Positions 23,400-32,814 of a stretch of DNA of 60,234 nt are shown in pieces; within the stretch, counting starts at the first letter, position 1; the number at the start of each line of letters is the position of its first letter. The stretch is from contig BQJG01000011.1 in NCBI GenBank assembly GCA_021604585.1, positions 1-60,234 on the forward strand, given 5' to 3'. The position numbers were made by a program, and so were the translations under genes. The stretch is from Hyphococcus sp. GTDB taxonomy: Bacteria; Pseudomonadota; Alphaproteobacteria; Caulobacterales; Parvularculaceae. The notes under the pieces are model-generated. The model did not search any database and was not told where the DNA came from. It saw only the letters and a program-made list of their open reading frames with translations.

Positions 23400-24557
23400 T
23401 CAGAGCGACCGCGCAATCAACAGCTTCATAATTTCATTGGTGCCGCCATAGATGCGCTGCACGCGCGCATCGGCATACATGCGGCTGATCGGATATTCAT
23501 CCATATAGCCATAGCCGCCAAAGAGCTGCAGGCACTCATCGATGATCTCATTTTCCATATCGGAGATCAGCATTTTCGACATCGACGCCGTTGTTGCGTC
23601 GAGCTTGCCCTCAATCAACAGCCCCGTGCAGTAATCGACAAACACCCGCGCCATGGTCGCGCGCGCTTTGCATTCGGCGAGTTTGAACTGGGTGTTCTGG
23701 AACGCCATCACCGGCCGGCCAAAGGCGTGTCGTTCTTTCACATAGTCGATGGTCAGCGACAACGCGCGTTCAATGCCCGCCATGCCCTGCACGGCGATCT
23801 GGTGGCGCTCTTGCGGCAATTGTTGCATCAGTTGAACAAAACCCTGCCCCTCTTCCGTACCAAGAAGGTTTTCGGTGGGGATTTTGACATCCGAGAAAAA
23901 CAGCTCCGACGTGTCCTGCGCTTTGTTGCCAAGTTTCTTGAGATTGCGCCCGCGCTCAAAACCTTCGACCTCATCCGTTTCAACGATCATCAGCGAAACG
24001 CCTTTGGCGCCTTCGGACGGATCGGTCTTGCAGACGACGATAATAATATTGGCGGTCTGGCCGTTGGTGATGAACGTCTTCTGACCATTCACGACATATT
24101 GGTTGCCTTCTTTCAGCGCGGTCGTCCGCACAGCCTGAAGGTCGGAACCCGTTCCCGGCTCGCTCATGGCGATGGCGCCGACCAGCTCGCCGGTGGCCAT
24201 GCGCGGCAGCCAGCGCTTTTTCTGTTCTTCCGTGCCGTAATGAAGAATGTAAGGGGCCACGATGCAATTATGCAGCGCCGCGCCAAATCCTTCGACACCG
24301 GCTTTCGCCTGCTGCTCCATAAAAATCTGCTCATAGCCGAAATGCCCGCCGGCGCCGCCATATTCTTCCGGCATGGACATGCAGAGCAATCCCGCTTCGC
24401 CCGCTTTGGTCCACGCCCAGCGATCGACGACGCCATTATCGCGCCAGCTCTCTACATGCGGCGCCAGTTCGCGGCTGAAGAACTTGCCGATCTCGTCCTC
24501 AAACAGATCAAGGTCTTCTGTTTTCCATGATGGGCGGGCGGTTTGCAGAACAGACAT
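23400..24557 (-). CDS. Acyl-CoA dehydrogenase
   Basis: A flavoenzyme of 385 residues that oxidises an acyl-CoA to the 2-enoyl-CoA. The three ACAD domains are complete: an N-terminal helical domain, a middle strand domain with GAIAMSEPGTGSDLQ (the FAD/substrate signature), and a C-terminal domain with QLFGGYGYMDEYPISRMYAD, followed by RVQRIYGGTNEIMKLLIARSL. The catalytic Glu of short/medium-chain types is in the GGTNEI segment. The ATG at 24557 follows GGAG by seven bases. With the FadL-like porin upstream on the same strand, a role in fatty acid or branched-chain breakdown is plausible; chain length cannot be judged. Confidence 0.92.
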   Translation of the reverse strand: MSVLQTARPSWKTEDLDLFEDEIGKFFSRELAPHVESWRDNGVVDRWAWTKAGEAGLLCMSMPEEYGGAGGHFGYEQIFMEQQAKAGVEGFGAALHNCIVAPYILHYGTEEQKKRWLPRMATGELVGAIAMSEPGTGSDLQAVRTTALKEGNQYVVNGQKTFITNGQTANIIIVVCKTDPSEGAKGVSLMIVETDEVEGFERGRNLKKLGNKAQDTSELFFSDVKIPTENLLGTEEGQGFVQLMQQLPQERHQIAVQGMAGIERALSLTIDYVKERHAFGRPVMAFQNTQFKLAECKARATMARVFVDYCTGLLIEGKLDATTASMSKMLISDMENEIIDECLQLFGGYGYMDEYPISRMYADARVQRIYGGTNEIMKLLIARSL

Positions 24558-24655
24558 ATGCGTCTCCAGTCAAATGAGATTTGACTAAGTAATTCGCACA
24601 GGGGCGCCCGGGCGGCAATGGCGCAACGCAGCTTGAGGGGCGACTTGATCGACCG

Positions 24656-26032
24656 CTAGAACTTCCAGTCGATCCCGATCGCCGCGACCACTCCGCTAAT
24701 GTCGACATCGCCAGTGAACGATCCCCGGAACAGGTTTTCCGGCGCCGCAGCAGACTGGTTCAGCGGCGTCGTCTCAGCGAACACATAGGACGCTGCGAGG
24801 TGCAATTCGGCGCGTTCAGAGAGATCGCGCGAATAACCAGCCGCCAGCCACACACGGCTTGCGCCGGGCACGCGCGGGCTTGAGAACGCCGGGTTGGCCG
24901 GATCTTCTTCATACATCACGCCAAGCCGCAGCGTTTGCGCCGGACCGAAATCACGCTCAACGCCGACAGCGCCCGCCCAGGTGTTTTTCCAGTTCTGCGT
25001 GGTGACTTCCGGCGTCTGGATCGGGTTTTCAAAATTGATGGTCAGCTGATCGAAACTTTTCCAGCGGGTCTGCACCGCCGAGGCCAGCAACCGGGTTTCC
25101 GGCGTCATCTCAATTTGCACGCCGAACTGGATATTACCCGGCGTTGTAAAGTCGCTGGTGACGCCTGTGTCCTGAAACAAACCCAAGCCGGCGAGCGTTT
25201 GGCCTGACGCAGAAGTGCTGATGTCGAATGTCGCCGTTCCATCAAGCGTATGGTCGATCTTTGACGTAAAACTCGCGCCAATAGTGACGCGGTCGCCAAG
25301 CGCGCCCTGAAAGCCAAATGTATATCCAACGCCCCAATCATTTGCCGAAACATCGACAAACGCATCGTCGGTTCCCGGAATCGTCATGGTCATCAGCAAT
25401 GCGGATTCAATGCCCGCGGCGTCAACGGCGCCTTCAAGATCGATATCGACATATTGCAGGCGCGGCCCACCAGCGATGGACCAGCCATCCGCAATTTCAA
25501 CGCCGATCAGTCCGGAAACAGAACCGGATACGACTTGCGAAAATGTGCCGTGATAACGCGCAATCGATGTGTCGTTATAGGACGTATTGAATCCGAAGGG
25601 CGCGTAAATCGCGACCCCGGCGAAAAGCTTATCGCTCAGCTGAAACGATGTTGCGCCGGTTGGAAACACGCCGTCTCCTATGACCGCTTCGCCTGCACTG
25701 TCACCAGCGACGGGAACCGTGCCGAACAGCGCGCCGGTAGCGTTTTCATATGAGGTGTCGTTCCACGCCCCGACAATCGACAGTGAGCTTTCTACGCCTT
25801 TAACGCCGACAATCGCGGCGGGATTGAAATAGGCATTGCCCGGCGTCGCGCGCGCGGCCTGTGCGCCCGCCGTCGCTGCCCCTAGCGATTCAGCGCTTTG
25901 CGTGTTTAACGAAAACCCTGATGCTGAGGCGCTCGCTGTCCCGCCAGCCAGCGCCAAGATGGACAGCGGCGCAATACGGGGCGCAATACGGATCAATCGA
26001 TTTTTGGTCATGCTGAATGCTGCCTTGTTCAT
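24656..26032 (-). CDS. FadL-like outer membrane transport protein
   Basis: A 458-residue outer membrane barrel of the FadL/TodX family, which lets long-chain fatty acids or aromatic hydrocarbons cross the outer membrane. After a signal peptide (ending near SASA) comes the family's N-terminal hatch motif SGFSLNTQSAESLGAATAGA, then ARATPGNAYFNPAAIVGVKG. The C-terminus ends in GIDWKF with a terminal Phe. I use the ATG at 26032, preceded by GGGGA; other in-frame starts at 26059 and 26011 change only the signal peptide length. It lies upstream of the acyl-CoA dehydrogenase gene and has its own 98-base gap, so it may be a separate unit. Confidence 0.88.
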   Translation of the reverse strand: MNKAAFSMTKNRLIRIAPRIAPLSILALAGGTASASASGFSLNTQSAESLGAATAGAQAARATPGNAYFNPAAIVGVKGVESSLSIVGAWNDTSYENATGALFGTVPVAGDSAGEAVIGDGVFPTGATSFQLSDKLFAGVAIYAPFGFNTSYNDTSIARYHGTFSQVVSGSVSGLIGVEIADGWSIAGGPRLQYVDIDLEGAVDAAGIESALLMTMTIPGTDDAFVDVSANDWGVGYTFGFQGALGDRVTIGASFTSKIDHTLDGTATFDISTSASGQTLAGLGLFQDTGVTSDFTTPGNIQFGVQIEMTPETRLLASAVQTRWKSFDQLTINFENPIQTPEVTTQNWKNTWAGAVGVERDFGPAQTLRLGVMYEEDPANPAFSSPRVPGASRVWLAAGYSRDLSERAELHLAASYVFAETTPLNQSAAAPENLFRGSFTGDVDISGVVAAIGIDWKF

Positions 26033-26195
26033 ATTCCCCACACCGCCATTTTGCGACAACGATCCTCGCGGGCGCGAAAATCGCGCGAAACCTCCTCAAT
26101 TCTCATTTCAAATAAATGAATCAGGGTGGTTAACGCGCCAGCTATTGTCACCTTAACTGCGCGCGTTCGCCAGTGACGTCTATATTAGAGTTCAG

Positions 26196-27053
26196 TCACT
26201 TTTGCAGGCGGCGCACAAGGCTCGATGTATCCCAGCGCCCGCCGCCTTGAGCCTGCACATCCGCATAGAATTGATCGACCAGCGCCGTCAGCGGCAGAGT
26301 TGCGCCGCTGGCCCGCGCCTCACTAAGCGCAATGCGCAGATCCTTGCGCATCCAGTCCACCGCGAAACCGAAATCAAATTTGTCGGCGGCCATGGTTTTC
26401 GCGCGATTTTCCATTTGCCAGCTTTGCGCCGCGCCGCCGGAAATCGCTTCTAATACGCGGTCAATATCAAGGCCCGCCTGTGACGCGAAATGCACGCCTT
26501 CCGACAAGCCCTGCAACACGCCGGCGATACAAATCTGGTTCACCGCTTTGCAGAGCTGACCGTGACCCGCTGGCCCGATATGCACGATGCGAGCCGAATA
26601 GGCTTCCATGGCGCCGCGCGCCGCTTCCACATGCGCTTCATCCCCGCCGCACATAACCGAAAGCTTGCCGTTTTCGGCGCCCGCCTGTCCGCCGGATACA
26701 GGCGCGTCGACAAAGCCGACGCCGTCGGCTCCAAAACGATCGTGCAGTTCACGCGCAAGCGCCGGCGAAGCTGTCGTGTGATCGACAAACACAGCGCCCT
26801 TTTTCAGCGCGCCTGAAATGTCGGCGGTCACGGCTTCGACGTCCGGATCATCGCCAAGACAGGCAAAAACAATGTCGGCATCGCGCACCGCTTCTTCCGG
26901 TTTCGCCGCTGACGTTCCTTTATGCTGTTTGGTCCACGCATCTGCTTTCGCCACTGTGCGGTTGTAAACGCAAACCTCAAAGCCTTTCGTCGCCAGGTGC
27001 CCCGCCATCGGAAAGCCCATGACACCCAATCCGAGAAATGCTGCCTTGCTCAT
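26196..27053 (-). CDS. 3-hydroxyisobutyrate dehydrogenase-like oxidoreductase
   Basis: A 285-residue NAD(P)-dependent beta-hydroxyacid dehydrogenase. The Rossmann motif is FLGLGVMGFPMAGHLATKG. The substrate segment is DAPVSGGQAGAENGKLSVM, and the catalytic Lys is in GHGQLCKAVNQI. These suit 3-hydroxyisobutyrate or tartronate semialdehyde reductase families; the exact substrate is open. Its start overlaps the stop of the flavin reductase gene by four bases (ATGA), so the two are translated together. The pairing is unusual because the reductase normally serves a monooxygenase, which is not present next to it. Confidence 0.88.
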   Translation of the reverse strand: MSKAAFLGLGVMGFPMAGHLATKGFEVCVYNRTVAKADAWTKQHKGTSAAKPEEAVRDADIVFACLGDDPDVEAVTADISGALKKGAVFVDHTTASPALARELHDRFGADGVGFVDAPVSGGQAGAENGKLSVMCGGDEAHVEAARGAMEAYSARIVHIGPAGHGQLCKAVNQICIAGVLQGLSEGVHFASQAGLDIDRVLEAISGGAAQSWQMENRAKTMAADKFDFGFAVDWMRKDLRIALSEARASGATLPLTALVDQFYADVQAQGGGRWDTSSLVRRLQK

Positions 27054-27532
27054 GCTTTCTCCGTACCTGGAATGTAGCTGCTGGCGTAATAGATCAACGG
27101 CGCGCCCTTGACGCTGTCAAAGCGCACAACCTCGCCAACCATGATCACATGATCGCCAGCGTCGTGGCGCGCAACCACCTTGCAGTCAAACCCCGCCAAA
27201 CGCTGTTTCATAATCGGAGCGCCCGTATCCCAGGTTTCAAACTCCTCTTCTCTTGGCCCGTCGGGAAGAAAATTCGCATAGCGCTGCGAAACATCCTGTT
27301 GATCGGCCCTGAGAAACGAAATCCCATAGCTCTCTGACGCCATAAACGCGCTGTAGGTCGAGGCGCGATTTTCAAGGCACCACAACACTAACGGCGGCTC
27401 CAGTGAGACTGACGTAAAGGAATTAATCGTCAGCGCCGCCGCCGCGCCGTTGGCGTCCCGGCATGCAGCGACGCCTATTCCGGTAGCGAAACGGCCAAAG
27501 GCGTTTTTGAGGGGCCTGTATTTATCAGTCAT
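27050..27532 (-). CDS. Flavin reductase family protein
   Basis: A 160-residue FMN-binding split-barrel protein of the HpaC/DIM6-NTAB family, which uses NAD(P)H to reduce free flavin for a partner monooxygenase. Family features are FGRFATGIGVAACRD near the start, ALTINSFTSVSLEPPLVLWC, and SFLRADQQDVSQRYA. The ATG at 27532 (MTDKYRPLKNAFGRF) fits the usual length; a longer frame to 27580 has no ribosome site. The following dehydrogenase gene overlaps its stop codon. No oxygenase lies nearby, so the electron acceptor must be encoded elsewhere or the protein may itself be a small oxidoreductase. Confidence 0.85.
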   Translation of the reverse strand: MTDKYRPLKNAFGRFATGIGVAACRDANGAAAALTINSFTSVSLEPPLVLWCLENRASTYSAFMASESYGISFLRADQQDVSQRYANFLPDGPREEEFETWDTGAPIMKQRLAGFDCKVVARHDAGDHVIMVGEVVRFDSVKGAPLIYYASSYIPGTEKA

Positions 27533-27706
27533 AGGGTTTTTTCCGCGAAATGGGGGCCTTCCCACAACACCTTGAAACATTTAAGACTTGTGGCGTTAGC
27601 ACCAAATCTGGAAAATACAAAGTGCGCGATGGACTCGCATGGCGCATGCAGCCCGGTAGGCTGGGCGCATGAGGTTCACAATAAGGCCGGTTGAAGACAA
27701 TCTGAC

Positions 27707-29566
27707 ATGATGGAAACTTTCCTTGCAGCGCCGTGGCAGATGTGGGCCACGCTTGCGATCATCGCGGTTACGATCGCGCTCTACACGCTCGACCGTTTTC
27801 CATTGGAGCTGGTCTCCGCCGGGGCCGTGGTCTCCCTCCTGCTCTTGTTTATAGCCGCGCCGCTTGAGGCGAGCGGCGAAAATCTGCTGTCCACTGAAAC
27901 GCTCCTGTCTGGTTTTGCGAGCCCTGCCTTGTTCGCCATTCTTGGGTTGTTGATCATCGGACAAGGCATGTTTCAGGCTGGCGCGCTTGAGCATCCGACT
28001 GAATACTTGCTACGCGCATTCGACAAGCGTCCGACCATCGTCATTTGCGCGGTGTTCGCCTTTATCATGATCGTCAGCGCATTTTTGAACAACACGCCAG
28101 TTGTCGTCATGTTCATTCCGATTATGGCGGCCATCGCGCAACAGAGCAAAATTCGCGTCTCACGCTTTATGATGCCGCTGTCTTATCTGTCGATCCTTGG
28201 CGGCATGACAACCCTGATTGGTTCGTCCACCAACCTGCTCGCTGCGCAATCCTATCGCGCGACCACTGGCGGCGAGATCGGGTTCTTTGAACTAACGCCC
28301 GTAGGTCTCGTGCTGGCCGGAGCCGGGATCATTTATATGGCGACCGCCGGACGCTGGCTGCTGCCGAAGCGCGACAACCCAAACCAGACCAACATCAATG
28401 ACCGCGAGGGCAAACATTTCATCGCCCAGATCGAGATCAATCGCGGCCACCCGCTGATCGGCAAGGGGCCGGTGGCGGGTCTGTTTGTGGACCTTCCCGA
28501 TATTACGGTGCGGATGGTCCAGCGCCGCGAACGCGCGATCCTGCCGCCATTTGAAGACTTTGCATTCCGCGCCGGCGATTTCGTGATTGTGGCGGCGACC
28601 CGTTCTGCGCTGACCTCACTGCTGAAATCGAGCCCCGACATGCTCGAAGGATTGATGGCGGAAACAACCATCGCTGACGATGAAGACGGCTCGGTTCAGC
28701 GCTCAACACAATTGACCATGGTCGAGGCCATCGTCGCCCCCGGCTCGCGCCTGATCGGGCGTTCCGTCGCCCAGATCAGTTTCCACGCCCAGACCAATTG
28801 CGTGATCCTTGGCATCGAGCGGCGCAGCCGCATGATCCGGACGCAGATGAATACGATCCGGCTCGAAGCCGGTGATGTTTTGCTGATCCTTGGCGATTTG
28901 AAAGATATTCGAGCGCTCAGGTCGGATCGCGACATTCTGCTGCTCGAATGGTCGATGCAAGGATTGCCAGACCAACGTAACGCCAATATCGCCGCGCTGA
29001 TTTTCGCCAGCGTCATCGCCGTCACCGCGACCGGTCTCGCGCCCATCGCAGTTTCGGCGATTACGGGCGCCACCGCCATGGTCGCCTTTGGCTGTCTCAA
29101 TGTGAGGCAAGCCGCCCGCGCCATCGACCAGCGGATTTATCTGCTGATCGGCGCATCGCTGGCGATGGGTGTTGCGCTGGAACGAACCGGCGGCGCGCAT
29201 TTCATTGGCGAAGCCCTCGCCAACACGGCAGGCGCCTATGGACCGATCGTGCTCATATCCGCATTTTTCATCCTCTGCGCAGCGATCACCAACGTTCTTT
29301 CTAACAATGCAACGGCCGTCTTGTTCACCCCCATCGCCGTCGCCGCCGCCCAGCAAGTCGGCATGGACGAACATATTCTGGTGCTGACAGTCATTTTCAG
29401 CGCGAACTGTTCCTTCGCCACACCCATCGCCTATCAGACCAATTTGCTGGTCATGACCCCAGGTCATTACAAATTTAGAGATTACCTGGTGGTCGGCGGG
29501 CCGCTGATTATCCTGCTCTGGATTGTCTACACCGTCACCGCCAGCTTCTATTTCAACCTGAATTGA
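27707..29566 (+). CDS. SLC13-family transporter with two RCK-C domains
   Basis: A 619-residue inner membrane anion symporter of the DASS/SLC13 (ArsB-NhaD superfamily) fold. Two blocks of hydrophobic helices (about residues 1-215 and 425-619) carry the re-entrant signatures SAFLNNTPVVVMFIPI and ITNVLSNNATAVLFTPIA. Between them are two RCK-C (TrkA-C) regulatory domains at about 230-310 and 330-405, each with the VAAT/DVLLI strand end. This arrangement is common in bacterial sulfate, dicarboxylate or related carriers; the ion cannot be named. ATG codons at 27707 and 27710 are both possible. It is divergent from the flavin reductase gene and apparently monocistronic. Confidence 0.9.
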   Translation: MMETFLAAPWQMWATLAIIAVTIALYTLDRFPLELVSAGAVVSLLLLFIAAPLEASGENLLSTETLLSGFASPALFAILGLLIIGQGMFQAGALEHPTEYLLRAFDKRPTIVICAVFAFIMIVSAFLNNTPVVVMFIPIMAAIAQQSKIRVSRFMMPLSYLSILGGMTTLIGSSTNLLAAQSYRATTGGEIGFFELTPVGLVLAGAGIIYMATAGRWLLPKRDNPNQTNINDREGKHFIAQIEINRGHPLIGKGPVAGLFVDLPDITVRMVQRRERAILPPFEDFAFRAGDFVIVAATRSALTSLLKSSPDMLEGLMAETTIADDEDGSVQRSTQLTMVEAIVAPGSRLIGRSVAQISFHAQTNCVILGIERRSRMIRTQMNTIRLEAGDVLLILGDLKDIRALRSDRDILLLEWSMQGLPDQRNANIAALIFASVIAVTATGLAPIAVSAITGATAMVAFGCLNVRQAARAIDQRIYLLIGASLAMGVALERTGGAHFIGEALANTAGAYGPIVLISAFFILCAAITNVLSNNATAVLFTPIAVAAAQQVGMDEHILVLTVIFSANCSFATPIAYQTNLLVMTPGHYKFRDYLVVGGPLIILLWIVYTVTASFYFNLN

Positions 29567-29637
29567 CAGCAATAAAGAACGGATTCATTGCGGTTATGAT
29601 AATCGCCCGCTAAGGTTTATCCCTTACAGTGGATCCC

Positions 29638-30414
29638 ATGAGTAACGAAGATTTCGCGCGACGGTTCGGCCTTGACGGCGGTGAGTTTTTCATCACCGCG
29701 CCTGCGCCATGTCCTTATCTGAAAGGACGCCGGGAGCGGAAAATCTTTTCTTATCTCTCTGGTGAAGGCGCCTCCTCCACCAACGCATTGCTGACGCGGC
29801 GCGGATTTCGCCGTTCGCAAAACCTGATTTATTTGCCCGCGTGCGAGGCTTGTAATTCCTGTGTGCCGGTACGCATTGTCGTCGACGATTTTGATCTGTC
29901 GCGCTCGCGCCGCCGCACATTGTCGCGCAACGCCGACATCATCCGCCGCATCAAAGGTCCGCGCGCCACAGGCGAACAGTTTTCCATGTTGCGCGGATAT
30001 CTCGATGAACGTCACGGCGATGGCGGCATGGCCGACATGACGGTGCTCGATTATGCGTCGATGGTTGAAGAAACCGCCGTCGATACGATGATCATCGAAT
30101 ATAGGGTGAAAGACGAAGAGACCGGGGAAGACCGGCTGATCGGCGCGGCGTTGACCGACCGGCTGACCGATGGTCTCTCTATGGTCTACAGCTTTTTTGA
30201 ACCAGACGAAAATGCACGCGGCCTTGGACGATTTATGATCCTCGACCACGTTTCTTTCGCGCGCGAGCTTGGCCTGCCTTATGTTTACCTTGGCTATTGG
30301 GTGAACGGGTCCGACAAGATGGACTACAAAAAGAGCTTCCAGCCGCTGGAAATGCTCGGCCCCAATGGCTGGACCCGCATGGACCGCCAGAGCGGCGATA
30401 ACCGCGCCTCCTAA
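29638..30414 (+). CDS. bpt: Aspartate/glutamate leucyltransferase (Bpt)
   Basis: Transfers Leu from charged tRNA to the N-terminus of proteins that start with Asp or Glu, marking them for ClpAP in the N-degron pathway; cytoplasmic. The 258-residue protein has the Ate1/Bpt N-terminal cysteine cluster: Cys in PCPYLKGRRERKIF and the CEACNSCVPVRI motif. The C-terminal GNAT-like half reads SMVYSFFEPDENARGLGRFM, then GLPYVYLGYWVNGSDKMDYK, then a KSFQPLEML segment. The ATG at 29638 (MSNEDFARRF) is chosen over a GTG nine bases earlier. It stands alone between the SLC13 gene and a lipoprotein gene. Confidence 0.93.
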   Translation: MSNEDFARRFGLDGGEFFITAPAPCPYLKGRRERKIFSYLSGEGASSTNALLTRRGFRRSQNLIYLPACEACNSCVPVRIVVDDFDLSRSRRRTLSRNADIIRRIKGPRATGEQFSMLRGYLDERHGDGGMADMTVLDYASMVEETAVDTMIIEYRVKDEETGEDRLIGAALTDRLTDGLSMVYSFFEPDENARGLGRFMILDHVSFARELGLPYVYLGYWVNGSDKMDYKKSFQPLEMLGPNGWTRMDRQSGDNRAS

Positions 30415-30513
30415 ACGGAAAATTCGGCCCTGAATGCTTTGCGCCCTGACCCGGCGCATTGTACCGTCGCGTCCGAGCGGGCGGGGCTTTTATTTGTCAG
30501 CGAGGAAATTTTG

Positions 30514-30882
30514 ATGCGTATCCGACAGTTTATCTCCACCATCTTTATTGCAACGCTGCTTGGCGCCTGTTCGTCAGCGCCGTTCGGCTACGCCGATAAT
30601 CGTTGCACCGGCCAGCAAAACCAGTGCCAGAGCGATTGTGCAAATCTTGATGACGGCCCCGGCCGGTCGGCCTGCATTCAACGCTGCTACTCTGTTGAGA
30701 ATACATGCTCGACCAGCGGTTATGACGGCACGGGCTCATCACTGGCTGTCGATAGCGGCGTCGCCGCGTCACGCAGCCGTGCGGAAAAAGAAGCCGCCTA
30801 TGAAGAATGGCGAGCGAAAAAAGCGCGCGAACGCGCCGCATCCGGCGAGAGCGACGTTGAAATAAAAGTGAACGAACAATAG
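30514..30882 (+). CDS. Small cysteine-rich lipoprotein
   Basis: A 122-residue protein with a lipoprotein signal (MRIRQFISTIFIATLLGACS; lipobox LGAC with the Cys at residue 19). The mature part has seven further Cys in spaced pairs (NRCTGQQNQCQSDCANLD, then ACIQRCYSVENTC), enough for three disulfides, followed by a charged, probably helical C-terminus (EKEAAYEEWRAKKARERAA). The start follows GAGGAA. I do not recognise a family. The gene is in the same direction as the TRAP transporter 43 bases later, but the two appear functionally unrelated. Confidence 0.75.
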   Translation: MRIRQFISTIFIATLLGACSSAPFGYADNRCTGQQNQCQSDCANLDDGPGRSACIQRCYSVENTCSTSGYDGTGSSLAVDSGVAASRSRAEKEAAYEEWRAKKARERAASGESDVEIKVNEQ

Positions 30883-30925
30883 CCTGCTGACAAAAATAAA
30901 AGCCTATAGGGGGGCGAAACGCCCA

Positions 30926-32041
30926 ATGATTAAAAGAAGACAACTCCTTACAGGCGGTGCTGTCGGCGCTGCCGGGCTGATGTCCGGTTGCGAATGCGGT
31001 GTTCCCGCTGGCGGCGGCGCCCTTCCCGGCTCGATCGCGTCTCGCGAATTAAAGATGGTGACCACCTGGCCGAAAGATTTTCCCGGCCTCGGCACCATGG
31101 CGGAGCGCACGGCGAAGTTCATCACAGAAATGTCGGGCGGCGCCATCACCGTGCGCGTTTTCGCCGCCGGTGAACTTGTCAGTGCGTTTGAATGTTTCGA
31201 TGCGGTCTCCAACGGCGCAGCCGACATGTATCATGGCGCGGAATATTACTGGGTCGGCAAATCTCCGGCCTTCGCATTCTTTACCGCCGTGCCGTTCGGC
31301 ATGACCGCGACTGAAATCATGGCGTGGACGGAGTTTGGCGGCGGACAGGCGCTGTGGGACGAGCTTTCCGCGAAGTTCAACATCAAACCTTTCGCCGCCG
31401 GCAATACCGGTCACCAGATGGGCGGCTGGTTCAAGCGTGAAATCAATTCGCTGGAAGATTTGCGCGGCATGAAAATCCGCATGCCCGGCATGGGCGGCGA
31501 AGTGTTGCGCAGGATCGGCGCTTCGGCTGTGGCGATTTCCGGCGGCGAGATTTATCCGGCGCTGCAATCGGGCGCCATTGACGGCACCGAATGGGTTGGC
31601 CCGTGGAACGATCTTGCTTTCGGGTTTTATCAGGAAGCGAAATATTATTACTGGCCGGGCTTTCACGAACCGGGCCCGCAGCTTGGCGTCGGATTGAATC
31701 TCAATCTCTGGAATTCACTGACGGTTACGGAAAAGGCGATCATCGAAGGGGCCTGTCAGCGTGCGAATAATCTTTCCATTGCTGAATATACCCATCACAA
31801 CGCCATCGCCCTCGACCAGCTCGTCAATGAACATGGCGTGCAGCTGCGGCGAATGCCCGACGATGTGCTGGCGGCGCTGGCGCGCGAAACGAAAAACGTG
31901 CTTGAAGAAGCCGCGCGCAACGACCCTTTCACCGCCCGCGTCTATGAAAGTTTCAAAGAGTCGCTGGCGCGTTCCATGAAGTGGGGCCGGATTTCGGAAG
32001 AAGCCTATATGGCTGTGCGCCGCGAGGTGTTCTCGCTTTAA
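30926..32041 (+). CDS. TRAP transporter substrate-binding protein (DctP family)
   Basis: A 371-residue periplasmic binding protein. The N-terminus (MIKRRQLLTGGAVGAAGLMSG) has a Tat-like twin-arginine-type start and a possible lipobox with Cys. The body matches the DctP/TakP family: TTWPKDFPGLGTMAERTAKF, the conserved Arg of the carboxylate site in LRGMKIRMPGMGGEVLRRIG, and GAIDGTEWVGPWNDLAFGFY. The WPKDFPG start and the EWVGP...GFY segment suggest the TakP subgroup, known for 2-oxoacids such as pyruvate or keto acids; I give that as likely only. It is the first gene of a complete TRAP operon with two downstream permease genes. Confidence 0.92.
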   Translation: MIKRRQLLTGGAVGAAGLMSGCECGVPAGGGALPGSIASRELKMVTTWPKDFPGLGTMAERTAKFITEMSGGAITVRVFAAGELVSAFECFDAVSNGAADMYHGAEYYWVGKSPAFAFFTAVPFGMTATEIMAWTEFGGGQALWDELSAKFNIKPFAAGNTGHQMGGWFKREINSLEDLRGMKIRMPGMGGEVLRRIGASAVAISGGEIYPALQSGAIDGTEWVGPWNDLAFGFYQEAKYYYWPGFHEPGPQLGVGLNLNLWNSLTVTEKAIIEGACQRANNLSIAEYTHHNAIALDQLVNEHGVQLRRMPDDVLAALARETKNVLEEAARNDPFTARVYESFKESLARSMKWGRISEEAYMAVRREVFSL

Positions 32042-32043
32042 TC

Positions 32044-32814
32044 ATGCTCGATCTCACCGGCGATATTCTAAACTGGCTTGCGGCAGGCGTATTCTTTCCG
32101 CTTTTGTTTTTGCCATTGGCGCATCTACTCGCGCCAAAGCGCCCATTGCTGGCGTGGATCGTCACCGTTTCAGGCATCATCATCGCCGGACTCTTGTTCG
32201 CCCGCCTGACGCCGATCCTACGGCTGGCGCCGTCCTCAGCGCAACTTGCGTGGTTTGGCGGTTTGTCCGTGATTTCCGCTCTTATGGTGGCGGGCGCCGG
32301 CGCCGGCAAAATCATGACGGCGCTTGCAAACGCGTTCGAGACAATCAATCGCCGCGCCGGCCGCACCGTCATGTGGCTCCTGCTTGCCATGGCGCTCATT
32401 CAGTTCGGCGTCGTGATTTTGCGTTACGTGTTCGGAATCAATTTCATCTTCATGCAGGAATCGATCACCTATATGCATGGCGCGGTGTTCCTGCTCGCGG
32501 GCGGCTATGCGCTCCTTACCGACGATCATGTGCGGGTTGATATATTTTACCGCGAGGCGAGCCCGCGCCGCAAAGCGCTGATCGATCTTCTCGGAACATA
32601 TCTGCTGCTGTTCCCCGTGTGTCTTCTGTTGATCTGGACCGTCTCGCCCTATGTGGCGAATTCCTGGGCCGTGGGCGAGGGCTCCAATGAAGCCTCGGGC
32701 ATTGCGGCGCTGTTCATTCTGAAATCGTTCATTCCCGCCTTCGCCGTCCTGATGGCGATGGCTGGTTTCACCATCACCGCGCGCGCCAGCGCTTTGCTGC
32801 GGGGGCCGCGCTGA
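32044..32814 (+). CDS. TRAP transporter small permease (DctQ family)
   Basis: A 256-residue inner membrane protein. The C-terminal 170 residues are the four-helix DctQ domain (for example MWLLLAMALIQFGVVILRYV, EAITYMHGAVFLLAGGYALL-like segment, then DDHVRVDIFYREASPRRKAL, a family signature). The N-terminal 90 residues add two or three helices, longer than the usual 160-200 residue DctQ. The ATG at 32044 comes three bases after the binding protein's stop. The stop overlaps the DctM start as ATGA. It joins the large permease to form the TRAP membrane unit. Confidence 0.9.
   Translation: MLDLTGDILNWLAAGVFFPLLFLPLAHLLAPKRPLLAWIVTVSGIIIAGLLFARLTPILRLAPSSAQLAWFGGLSVISALMVAGAGAGKIMTALANAFETINRRAGRTVMWLLLAMALIQFGVVILRYVFGINFIFMQESITYMHGAVFLLAGGYALLTDDHVRVDIFYREASPRRKALIDLLGTYLLLFPVCLLLIWTVSPYVANSWAVGEGSNEASGIAALFILKSFIPAFAVLMAMAGFTITARASALLRGPR

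Noticed and set aside
27596..27994. 132-codon frame opposite the start of the SLC13 gene
   Set aside because: The SLC13 frame is certain here; the opposite frame is basic and repetitive with no family resemblance.
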